This document shows, piece by piece, positions 54,247-64,000 of a DNA stretch of 64,000 nt. The position numbers and the translations under genes were made by a program. The notes beneath the pieces are model-generated. The model did no database searches, was not told where the DNA came from, and saw only the letters and a program-made list of their open reading frames with translations. The stretch comes from Liolophura sinensis (lineage: Eukaryota > Mollusca > Polyplacophora > Chitonida > Chitonidae). The DNA lies in the NCBI RefSeq assembly GCF_032854445.1, contig NW_027018053.1, positions 36,242-100,241 on the forward strand, read 5' to 3'. The number at the start of each line of letters is the position of its first letter. Positions within the stretch are counted from its first letter, which is position 1.

Positions 54247-55063
54247 GAAACGTAAAAGAAAGAGTGGCGATGGCACTGGTAACACCTCCATGCGGCCTTC
54301 TGTGGAACAAATAACAGCGAACGCTGCTTACAGTAATGTTTCTGTGTCGGATTCCAGGGGCCAAGACAATGCAGCTTGCTCAACAGCTATCGCGCAGACC
54401 GGCACATACGAAGAAGTGGATTTGGACAGAAATTCCGGAAACAAAGGTGTGGATGTTGCCGCCGCCATGGAATACACCTCACCACAGGAGTGTAATATTC
54501 TGTGTGATCTGAAAACCACCCACGGAAAAGAAAGCAGTATTCAGCCCGAAATGTACGAAAATACCAAAGCCTTTTACCAGAATGTGGATTCAGCAAAACA
54601 GAACGAGTACCAAGTTCTGTATGATGTGAAAAACACCAATAAAAGCAAAATTCAGCCGGAACAGAACCAGTACCAAGCTCTGTTTGATCTGAAAACCACT
54701 AATGAGAGTCAAAGCAGAATTCAGCCAGGAAGCCAAAGTCCCAAAGTATTTCAGAAGAATGTGGATTCAGCAAAACAGAACGAGTACCAAGTTCTGTATG
54801 ATGTGAAAAACACCAATAAAAGCAAAATTCAGCCGGAACAGAACCAGTACCAAGCTCTGTTTGATCTGAAAACCACTAATAAGAGTCAAAGCAGAATTCA
54901 GCCAGGAAGCCAAAGTCCCAAAGTATTTCAGAAGAATGTGGATTCAGCAAAACAGAACGAGTACCAAGTTCTGTATGATGTAAAAAACACCAATGAAAGC
55001 AAAATTCAGCCCGAACAGAACCAGTACCAAGCTCTGTTTGATCTGAAAACCACTAATGAGTGA
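54247..55063 (+). CDS. Receptor cytoplasmic tail with tandem YxxL repeats
   Basis: Joins the TM exon in phase (CG|G). About 271 residues. After a basic anchor (KRKRKSG) come AAYSNVSV, TGTYEEVDLD, MYENTK and FYQNVD; YSNV, YENT and YQNV fit the YxN form bound by Grb2-type SH2 domains. Then a 59-residue unit is repeated every 177 bp (starts 54602, 54779, 54956): NEYQVLYDVKNTN ... NQYQALFDLKTTN ... QPGSQSPKVFQKNVD. Each unit has two YxxL motifs (YQVL, YQAL) with 17 residues between L and the next Y, longer than the 6-12 of a standard ITAM, and the -2 residue is Asn, so they are not classical ITIMs. I infer a phosphotyrosine signalling tail, as in phagocytic receptors of the Draper/CED-1 kind, but the family is not one I recognise. 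The stop at 55061-55063 comes from a 2-bp deletion in the next unit. Confidence 0.78.
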
Positions 55064-55583
55064 AAACAGAATTCAGCCAGGAAGCTAAAGCCCCAAAGTC
55101 TTTCTGTACAATGTAGATTCAACAGAACAGAACGAGTACCATATTCTGTGTGGTCTGGAAACCACCAATGAGAATGAACGCAGAATTCAGCCCGGATACC
55201 AAAGCCCCAAAATCTTTCTGCACAATGTGCATTCAACAGAACAGAACGTGTACCATATTATGTGTGATCTGAAAACCACCAAACAGAATGAAAGCAGTAT
55301 TCAGCCCAAGATCATAGGGAGCAAAAAATTCTGAAGTATTTCAGTCAAAAGAGATTTCCTCAACACAGTAAAACAAATACCATTTTCTTTGTGATCTAAA
55401 ACCCGCCGCTGAGAGTGAAAATAGTGTTCAGCCAGGGATAACCGGAAGCGAAAATCCCCAGGCCTTCCAGCAAAACATGGATTCCACAGCTATACACAAC
55501 ACTGACGCTTCACTGAGAAGTTACCATCCGCCACCAGGTGTCGCTCCCGAGAGGAAATTTGGACGAGAAAGGGGGCGAGTGTG
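55064..55583 (+). pseudogene. Decayed continuation of the tail repeats
   Basis: Past the stop, units go on: the next AACGAG start is at 55131 (175 instead of 177 bp, i.e. the 2-bp deletion), the following one at 55245 (63 bp, 21 codons shorter, in frame with it). Stops such as TAA in GGAAGCTAAAGCC interrupt. The final stretch ends ...SYHPPPGVAPE... with TGA at about 55581-55583. So the ancestral tail was longer, or other alleles still encode it. Confidence 0.7.
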
Positions 55584-56430
55584 ACGAACTTAAACTGCCG
55601 AGGGTGTAAAGAAAAGTGAAACTGTTTTTGTTCATGTTGTATTTTGTGTTTAGTTCCAGATTCACTCTTATACTTTCATAGAAACTTCCAATAGTAAAAA
55701 TGTGTTTATGCTAGGAGCATTCTCATTTTACTAAAATCTACGACAGACTGTTGTAAAGATCCGATGAGGATATTGTCTATGGCAGTTTTCTACAGAGCAC
55801 GCTTCACCGTGGGCTTGTCAGGTTCTCCTCTTCTTGATTTCTTCTGTTGAATTGTTTTTATCCTAGCGCATTAAGATCTCGTGTTAATATCCCAGCTAAT
55901 ACATGTTATCTGGATTTGTACATTGATAAAAACAGCTAGGTCTTCCTCTATCGTCGTTTGCATGACAATAGAGAGGACTAATAGTAATTTCGATATTGTT
56001 AGCTATATCCCAGAAATCAACGCATATATGGTGTATATATATATATCTCGCCTATAGTCACATAAACAAAAGCGTGTACTAACATAGACGATTTAATTCT
56101 ACGTCACAAATCATTTTTACTTCTAAGTAAAAGCATAGCCATCAAGCGCCATCATTCAAAGTTTCATTCTTGTTGCCAAATATACCATTAATTACAGCTT
56201 ACAATCATACTGTAGAATATCTATGGCACTGTAAGCTTTGGAAAAGCATGTATATATCTACTTCCGCTTAACTCTGAGTCATGGGCCACATAAATATGGA
56301 TTAGTTTTAATGTTACTGTTGCTGTGTTTATATAATTGAGATAATTTTAACCTTTTGTTTTTTACATCAGAACATTGTTTATAATACAAATATTGTATGC
56401 AAACCTTTAAACGTGTTATTGTTCAGCATC

Positions 56431-56436
56431 AATAAA
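56431..56436 (+). terminator. Probable polyadenylation signal of the receptor gene
   Basis: AATAAA in TCAATAAAAGGATCCTTG, about 1.4 kb after the present stop, in AT-rich 3' UTR-like sequence with no other gene between. Confidence 0.5.
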
Positions 56437-56554
56437 AGGATCCTTGTAATATTTGATGTGAAAGTAGGACAACACTAGTTATATTTTAGTTTAAAAAACA
56501 CAAATTTCGAATAAAATTTCGAAGTTTTAATATGATCCACGCTCACGTAATATG

Positions 56555-56725
56555 AGGCACATACTCTCCAGCTGAACGAACGTGGGGAGGTCTTCCAGCA
56601 ACCTGTGAATGGTTGTGGGATTCCTGCAGGCTCTGTTTGGTTTCCTCCCACATTAATGCTAGCCGCCGTTGTATAGGTGAAATATCCTTGAGTACGGCGA
56701 AAACACTAATCTAATGAATATATAA
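56555..56725 (+). repeat. SINE type A, 5'-truncated
   Basis: GAACGTGGGGAGGTCTTCCA, GCTAGCCGCCGTTGTATAGG, tail GAGTACGGCGAAAACAC. Confidence 0.88.
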
Positions 56726-58242
56726 ATGAGGTAAATATATCAAGTCACCAGTTGCAGCGCAAAATCTCAGACAAGGCTTCGACATAATGTAACATTCACA
56801 TTTCCACTTCGCTCACTTCGGTAAGATATAAGATTTTGAAAACTAGACTACAATAGCAGTAATTAATCTGCATATCTTCTAGGTGTGTCCCGAAGCCTCG
56901 AGCGGCGATATCGATCTCGTGAAATGTTTATCGTAAACCGTGAATGACACAAAGAAAATGTGCTGACAGGTTTTGCTGTGCGTAAGATAACAGCCTTATC
57001 TTGTATGCATGTGGGAGTTACGAACGAGAACGCCATTCATTGGATACTTTCCACTTACAGCATTCTGATGTTAAATAGAAAAAAGACGTTAATATTAAAA
57101 TAAAATATTTACTATATTTCCCCATGCAGGTCGCAAATGACATTCACTTTACCTTTTATTGGGGTGGTTTCAAGGTACGTAAGAGTATGCAACTATTATA
57201 GTTCATTTAAAACGCGGACCCGCCTGACACAAGTGTGTCTGCAGTTATCATTCACAGCTATCCCGTCAGTTTCGCTTCTTGGGGTGCACAGTTTCTTGCG
57301 CTGTGGCCGATTCCCTTACCATACCATGTCCTTTATTTGAAACAAAGAATAAATCAAATTTCAGATTCCTGCCAACAACCAGCACTGAAATATGGCGTAG
57401 TCAAGATTAATAGGACGGACAATGGTGGAAGGAAAAGCGATCACTATATACAACCCCAAACAAAAATCCTGTCCCAGCACCAACACCCCCACCCAACACC
57501 CCCACCCTTTTTCACCCCAATTCCCATAGCTTCCCTTAACATCTCGGTTAAACAGAAGCCCTGACCTAACTGAGACTTTTATATGTAATAGATCCAGGCC
57601 CTGGCAATTAGAAGGTGTTGATTTCAACCGCATCACATCCGGCCACGTGTCTACAGGACTAATCATCCACGTGGTGTATGTCTCAGCCTAATACAAAAGT
57701 ACTTAATATATACTGCTCCCCACCCCGCTACCTCCCTGCCTTGTTAAAGTAGGCCTATTGTATGCTGTACTCACATTAACTATTTATTCACGGCAATTCA
57801 AAACAAGTCGGGGAAATACACTTTTTCTTTGCATATACACGGGGTTGTTGCTACAGCAATTCGTTCTGAGACCCCTGACACTCTTCTAAAATACACGGTG
57901 CCGATATACAAAGATCTTAGGACCAGACCACATAAGCTGAAAAGAGATACCGTTGTAATTACACTGGACAGGATATAAGGCAGCCAAATTGTATCATCAA
58001 ATACGTGACATTTGCTTGTAGAGTGTTAACAATTATTATCAAGCGACATGCTTTCAGAGCAAAGCTAGGACGTAAATATATAAACGCTGTTTAGTGATAT
58101 AAACGTATACATATAGTTAATTTCCTTGAAAGATTCGTTATTTACTGAGATAAATTGCAGATGTACACTATTTTTAACCACATATACTAGTATGCAAGCA
58201 TATCGGTATCTACAGACAACAGATTTTCAATGAAAATCGCTG
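56726..58242. other. Intergenic, no recognisable gene
   Basis: Short frames around 57137-57666 lack domains; the C-rich tract ACACCCCCACCCAACACCCC at 57480-57510 explains the proline-rich one. Confidence 0.5.
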
Positions 58243-58501
58243 CTTTCTTCCTATTTGTCCTACGACGTACTCAAGAATATTTCACTTATAATACCGGCCA
58301 GCATTATGGAGGGAGAAAACCGAGCAGAGCACGGGGAAAATCCACGACCATCAGCATGTTGATGGTAGACCTTCCCATGAACGGCCGGAGAGGAAGCCAG
58401 CATGAGCTGGACTTGAACTCACAGCGACCGCATTGGCAAGACGTTCCTGGGTCATTACGCTGCGCTAGCGCGCTAACCAACTGAGCCACGGTGGCCTCCT
58501 G
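58243..58501 (-). repeat. SINE type A with an intact tRNA-like head
   Basis: On the minus strand it begins GGAGGCCACCGTGGCTCAGT TGGTTAGCGCGCTAGCGCAG, with B-box-like GTGAGTTCAAGTCC. The tail ends GAGTACGTCGTAGGAC, without (AAAT)n. Confidence 0.9.
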
Positions 58502-58967
58502 CTCAGGATTGTCCTGACTTGAAAATTTATTGTATAAGTGACCATTTACTCCCTGGAAACAGGCCCACATATAAAAAGCCTTGCGAACTGCTATACCCCA
58601 TTCCTTGATAAGAACAAGGCGATATCGCAAATCATTTCAGATTTTCAGTGGTAGTCTGCAATAATGGATAAGCGTTTGAAGTCAAACACACATCTCACAC
58701 AGACAGGTAAGTGTGTTACATGCCGAATGGCAGCCGCCAAATCCAAGGAAATTAATGTCTATCGCAAATTCATATCCAATAACAATTCAACCGTTAGAAT
58801 AACCTCGCAAGGGTACAAACACTGTGTTGCGACAATGTTACCGCAGGCAGTTGTGTTTCCGCGCTTAACAGATTTAAGTTTCAAGTTAATGCAAACATGG
58901 ATTGCAACTCATGCAACCTACTGTACATAATTTCCTGTTTTCATCGTAGAAAAAGTATATCAGTAAG

Positions 58968-60345
58968 GCAATCAACACATTGAGGAACAGATGCCAAGTA
59001 TGCACAGGCAAATGGTCAACAGAGTAAAAAAACAGATGCCGCGTGTACACAGACAAACGATCAGCACATGGAGAAGCAGTTGCCGCGTGTACACAGACAA
59101 GCGATCAACACATTGAGAAACAGATGCCAAGTGTACACGGACAAACGATCAACACATTGAGAAACAGACGTCACTTGCACACAGACAAACGATCAACATA
59201 TTGAACAACTGATGCTGCGTATACATAGACAAACGATCAACATTTTGAGAAAAATATTCCCAGTGTACACAGACAAACGACCAACACATTGAGAAAGAGA
59301 TACCGAGTGTACACAGACAAACGATCAACCCTTTGAGAAGCAGATGATGCGTTTACACAGACAAACGCTCAACACATAGAGAAACAGATGCAAAGTATAC
59401 ACAGACAAACGATTAACACATTGAGAAACAGATGCCAAGTGTACACAGACAAACGATCAACACATTGAGAAACAGATGCCAAGTGTACACAGACAAACAT
59501 GTTGAGAAAAAGATGTCAAGTGTACACCGACAAACGATTAACACAATTGTGGAACGGACGGTGCGTATACACAGACAAATGATCAACACATTGGGAAACA
59601 GATGCCGTAAATACAGAGACAAATTAGCAACGCATTAACAAACAGACGCCACGTGTACACAGACAAACGATCAACATATTGAGAAACAGATGCCGCGTGT
59701 ACACGGACAAATGATCAATACATTGAGAAACGGATGCCGCGTGCACATAAACGATCAGCACATTGAGAAATATATTCCGAGGGTACACAGACAAATTATC
59801 AACAGAGTAAAAAACAGGCGTTGCGTGTACACAGACAAACGATCAACACATTGAAAAACAGAGGCCGCGTGTACACAGACAAACGATCAACATGTTGAGA
59901 AAGAGATGCCGAGTATACACAGGCAAATGATCAACAGAGTAAAGAACAGACGCCGAGTGGACACGGACAAACGGTTAACACATTGAGAAACGGATGTCGC
60001 GTGAACATAAACGATCAGCACATTGAGAAACATATTCAGAGTCTACGCAGACAAACGCTCAACACACTGAGAAACAGATGCTGCGTGTACGCAGGCAAAT
60101 GATGAAAACGTTGAGAAACGAGTGCCGAGTGTACACAGACAAACGATCAGCACATTGAGAAACATATTCAGAGTCTACACAGACAAACGCTCAACACACT
60201 AAGAAACAGATGTAGGGTGTACGCAGACAAATGATCAAAACGTTGAGAAACGAGTGCCGAGTGTACACAGACAAACGATCAACACATTGAGAAACAGATG
60301 CCGCGTGTACACAGACAAATGATCAACAAGCCAGACCTTCAGTGC
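58968..60345. repeat. 44-bp minisatellite, about 31 units
   Basis: Unit ACACATTGAGAAACAGATGC CGCGTGTACACAGACAAACG ATCA. A variant with GAGTAAAAAACAGAC and GGCAAATGATCAACAGAGTA recurs near 59000, 59800 and 59930. Units between 60020 and 60250 repeat as a longer block. Confidence 0.94.
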
Positions 60346-60855
60346 TTTCTAGAAACCAAACCTATTAACTTTTTTACTCAACACCTGCATATAAAATTTC
60401 GAACGTTTGTGCTCTTTAAAATATCCTTAGTCGACAAACGTAAACCAGACAGTATTTCAGAAAGTAAACATATTTCTGAGAGAGATATAGAGAGAGAGAC
60501 TGAAAGGATGACATTAAATCTGTATGATTTTAACTCTATATGTGTAAAATCAATACTTTTATATTTTTTCTTTAGGTTATCTCTGAAGAAACTGCCATCA
60601 TCTCAGTATAATCTGCTTAGCTGCCATATGTTTGTTTCCCGATGTCTAAAGCACCACGTACTTGGTTACATGTGCAATAGAAGCACTCCAAAAGTGCACA
60701 GTTGATCATTTTTCTAAAATACATGCTGTGGTGATTAAAGGCTTTATAAAATTAATATTTTGACAAAGGTCAATTTAGTGTGCGCACACTTACATCTAAC
60801 ACACGTATTGGTAGAAAGAATTTTGACCTGGTATCATTTTCCCCAAAGCCTTTGC
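60346..60855. other. Spacer after the minisatellite
   Basis: A 135-codon frame begins inside the repeat at 60298 and runs to 60705, but shows no domain or splice context. Confidence 0.4.
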
Positions 60856-61078
60856 TTATTTATTTATTTCAGTAGTGTTTTACGCCGTTCTCAAAAATAT
60901 TTCACTTTCATGAATTATGAAGAGGGAATGGATGGGCTGGAAAATCCACAACCATCCACAGGTTACGAAAAGAGCTTTCCAAGTAAGGCCGGAACTATTA
61001 AAACCATGAAATCGCATTGGCGAGAGGCTCATAGGTCATTACGCAGTCCTAGCACGCTAACCACCATCTTAGTAGTCA
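60856..61078 (-). repeat. SINE type A, diverged
   Basis: (TTTA)n, GTGTTTTACGCCGTTCTCAA, ACAACCATCCACAGGTTACG, head remnant CTAGCACGCTAACCACC. Confidence 0.83.
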
Positions 61079-61109
61079 TCGACGTTCCATACCATATGCT
61101 AAGTATTAC

Positions 61110-61460
61110 CGTCCGGATAGCACAGTTGGTAGAGCGTCCGCTTCGGGAGAGGTAGATCCAGGATCAATCATGGGTGAAGTCACATCTAAGATTTTAAAAG
61201 AGGAAGCTCTAACTTCCTCGCTTGGCTTTCAGCATAATAGGGATAGTGCAACGACTGATTGACCCGTATCAGTATAATGGCCCGGGCGGGGAGCCTTCCT
61301 TTCCTTTGCTAAGTCGTCTTAGTGAAGCAGCACTAGATAAAAGAGCGGTGGAAATCCGTCATGCAACAAGGAGGCACCTTATGTGCACCTTAAGGATTCC
61401 TTCGTCGTCATATGACTGTTGAGTATGACGTTAAACCTCAAGCACGCACTCACTCAAATA
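61110..61460 (+). repeat. SINE type C, full length
   Basis: Reference copy for the family: head GTCCGGATAGCACAGTTGGT AGAGCGTCCGCTTC (tRNA-like A box), GATCCAGGATCAATC (B-box position), palindrome GAGGAAGCTCTAACTTCCTC, body, then GTCGTCATATGACTG and GAGTATGACGTTAAACC, ending CACTCACTCA. Confidence 0.93.
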
Positions 61461-61654
61461 CTGAGTGCTGTTCTGAAACTTCTGAAATAAACAATTACAT
61501 CAAAAAAATACAAATGTTATTAAAAGCAGAAAACATTCTGAAAATTTTTGTAGATTCAAACACCTAAACAATACAGAACTGCTCAATCCCTAGAGTTTGG
61601 TACAGGTTTAAGCATTCTAACCTTAATTTTTTTTTCACAGACTAAAGTTACAGA

Positions 61655-61790
61655 TAACCTGCGAATGGTCGTGGGTTTCCCCCTGGCTCTGCCTGGTTTC
61701 CTCCCACCCTAAAGCTGGCAGCCGTCGTATATATTCTTGAGTACGGCGTAAAACACCAGTCAAATATATTAATAAATAAATAAATAAATC
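61655..61790 (+). repeat. SINE type A, 5'-truncated, with target-site duplication
   Basis: Flanked by AAGTTACAGA (61645-61654 and 61791-61800). Body CGAATGGTCGTGGGTTTCCC, tail GAGTACGGCGTAAAACACC and (AAAT)n. Confidence 0.93.
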
Positions 61791-61800
61791 AAGTTACAGA

Positions 61801-62889
61801 CCAAATGGTGACACCATTTGCAGAGATTTCTTCAGTCATTGTGCACACTCTCCTACGTGTTAATTCAATGGCCTCAGTATGACAATTATGTTCTTCAAAC
61901 TTTAAACGAAATATCTATTGATCGCAGCTTAATCTGTCAATATACCTATGAAAGAGGTCTTAGAGCGAGACAATGTGATGAAGGCTTCAGCTTTCCAAGC
62001 TACAGGTCAAAGGCAGATTTTCCCACTTTTGTAATAATCAATGCCATAATTAGAATAAGAACCTAAAACTGCACGGGATTTCATCCGTAAAACCTATGTA
62101 TATAGCTACGCGGTTAGCCCAGAGAATTAAAAGAGAACTGTTCGTTCTTGTGATATATTCAGAGCATAATTTGCTGCTATATGTTTTCACACTTCAAAAG
62201 TTCTGGGGGCTGAGTTGTTTTACGATAATAGTTTCGGTGTTTATGTAGAAGAACCCTTTAAAGGTTTTCGACAAAATCCAATATGGCGTCCAAGTCACGT
62301 GACATATATCACAGAAAATGTTTAAAACTTTTTGCCCTCAACTTAGGTCATGCTCTAATGAAGTTTCATTTAAATAATTCAAACCAGTTGTTTTGGAGGA
62401 GGGATGGTAACATGCCTAATCGGTCACATACATTATTGCTGAAGCTCTTGGTAGCTCTATTAATCAACTTTTAACCATGCAGAAAATCTTACGAGGTCAT
62501 GGGTTACGCCACGTTAGAACAACCGGAAACATAAAGTCGTGTGGCCGTACCACAAGGTGATATCGTTAAAAGGCAAGACAGGGTTCGGGTGAAAAACTCA
62601 GAAACAGCTGCACCTTTGAGTTATAGTATAACTCTCGACTGATTGTTTAAAACCGATAACATGAAAGCGATTTTGATTGTTTCAATGTATGCAGTCTTCT
62701 TTTTGCGACTGTACTTTTGAACTTCGAATTTAACGTTGTGCTAAAAAAAACCGTATGCATTATTCTTAATGCATATTTATAGTTGGTCTGATTTTTACAA
62801 AATCGGGTCATACCAAAGACGCTATTTGTTGGTGCCTCGTTTTCAGCATGAAGAGGTTAGAGCAATGACACAGGACTGTTTGGTCCAGA
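61801..62889. other. Intergenic, no recognisable gene
   Basis: Short frames only (61818-62066, 62283-62474), with no domain. Confidence 0.5.
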
Positions 62890-63050
62890 GTAAGTATAAT
62901 GTGATTGGGTTGGGGTGTCGTGTTTGGTGTCTTCGGCATGATACTTCAGTGGTGACAGCGCACTTTGGAGGCATGAGATCGCCGTGCCACAAGAACACAC
63001 ATTATACAAGCACGCGGGAGCTTGACTCTTCCGTGTCATATGACTGTAAA
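62890..63050 (+). repeat. SINE type B fragment
   Basis: GGTTGGGGTGTCGTGTTTGG TGTCTTCGGCATGATACTTC then GTGTCATATGACTG; tail worn. Confidence 0.78.
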
Positions 63051-63101
63051 ACAGTTTATGCGACACTCTCGTCTCACAGGTTACTGTGGGATGTTACTAA
63101 A

Positions 63102-63305
63102 ATATTTATTTATTTTATTTATTTGACCGGTGGTTTACGCCGTTCTCAAAAATATTTCACGGCCGCCAGCATTATGACGGGGTGAGGGGGGGGGGGGGGG
63201 GGGGAAGAGAGAGAAAAGCGGACAGAGCCCCAGGGAAGACCACAATCATTCGCAAGTTGCTGTCAGACCATCCCATGTACGGTCGAAGAGGAAGACAGCA
63301 TGTAG
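63102..63305 (-). repeat. SINE type A interrupted by poly(G)
   Basis: TTATTTGACCGGTGGTTTAC, CACGGCCGCCAGCATTATGA, then G19 at 63186-63204, then GGGAAGACCACAATCATTCG to AGAGGAAGACAGCATG. Confidence 0.87.
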
Positions 63306-64000
63306 AAAAAATACACAAGGCTATCCTGAGGAATTCTGAGAAATAATATGTCGTCTGCATGTGCCGATGAGCAAATGAGATCAGTTTCGCAGTGTTACGC
63401 ATGCATGTCTAAAATAGATCGCCTGTTGCTGTGATGGTTGCGCCAATCAGTGTGGAGTGGGATTACCCGGATGTAGACGGTGAATCATATAACGCGATCA
63501 CGGCATATTGCTCTCTCTATTTATGTACGTCTGGTGATATCTATAGCACAAGTAATTTTGCACGAAGCGTTGTGTTTTCGGCTACACACTAACCTTCTAC
63601 TACAATGGTAAAAAATCCGATATTACTTTAACTGAAATACTCCAAAGTCTGTGCCTTTATTCAATTCTTAAATACGTTGGTAATTTATACAGAAATATAT
63701 GCAATCAAAAAGCGCCGATTAATCTTAACTAAAATAGAAAAAGGTAGTCAAATCCAGCACACATTCTAAAAGGTATCATACTTTATTATTTTATTGTGAT
63801 TTCACCAAATAACGTGTCGAACAAAATGACAATACTGCACAATTGGCTGGTGTGAATGGAGACAGCCATCTTGAGAATTTTATCCAGTCAAACTATCACA
63901 TTGCGGGACCTATGCTGTGACGTAGCCTTTTCCCATTTACTCCAGGTAGTGATATACGATAGCACAGAACTACTGCTTAATACATCATGTTGAGATCGTT
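63306..64000. other. Window end, no recognisable feature
   Basis: AT-rich sequence with no gene or repeat that I can support. Confidence 0.5.

Noticed and set aside
54602-55063. Canonical ITAM or ITIM motifs
   Set aside because: The YxxL pairs are 17 residues apart and have Asn at -2, outside both consensus definitions; described only as YxxL repeats.
59413-59638. Frames of 68-69 codons in the 44-bp repeat
   Set aside because: Repeat-derived; mirror frames on both strands.
60298-60705. 135-codon frame
   Set aside because: Starts inside a minisatellite unit and continues into AT-rich sequence without any recognisable feature.

Overview
The window is eukaryotic, AT-rich and crowded with repeats, and it most likely comes from a mollusc. 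Genes are split by GT-AG introns. About two dozen copies of a tRNA-headed SINE ending in a GAGTACGGCGTAAAAC tail plus (AAAT)n are present, with at least four other tRNA-derived SINE types, many minisatellites, a non-LTR retrotransposon, a Ty3/gypsy-class LTR element and a MULE-like transposase. The molluscan assignment is inference from the SINE tails and gene families; no marker gene fixes the species.

Layout. 1-2290: a SINE cut by the window edge, then a 5'-truncated I/Nimb-like non-LTR element on the minus strand, ending at a 20-bp minisatellite (2300-3210). 3970-10097: remains of an ABCA-type ABC transporter on the plus strand: the first coding exon, then exons of the second nucleotide-binding domain (NBD2) and the C-terminus. 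10098-21312: repeats around a Toll-like receptor gene (15610-18013) with an apparently broken frame. 21313-28697: a second, better preserved ABCA 3' half on the minus strand. The two ABCA pieces are arms of one imperfect inverted duplication (5378-10097 and 21313-25846, roughly 90% identical where compared by eye) flanking the TLR. 28698-36100: mostly repeats, including dispersed and tandem segmental duplications.

36109-56436 holds the most interesting gene: a predicted single-pass receptor assembled from phase-compatible exons. It has a signal-peptide exon, three small cysteine-rich (EB/EGF-like) modules, a short Thr-rich stalk, a transmembrane exon and a cytoplasmic tail exon. The tail carries an almost perfect 59-residue repeat with two YxxL motifs per unit, plus several YxN motifs upstream. 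The array continues in decayed form past the present stop codon. Its first intron holds a MULE-like transposase split by an LTR retrotransposon (38200-43868) in which integrase lies upstream of the RT/RNase H part, the order known from Gmr1-like elements; the RT core is deleted.

56726-64000 holds SINEs, a 44-bp minisatellite (58968-60345) and no recognisable gene.

Functionally, two loci point to innate immunity or cell-surface recognition (TLR and tyrosine-motif receptor) and one to lipid or sterol transport (ABCA), but the TLR and both ABCA copies carry disabling changes. Most breaks look like real decay (shared and private stops, a lost splice donor); a share of single-base indels at homopolymers could be sequencing error.
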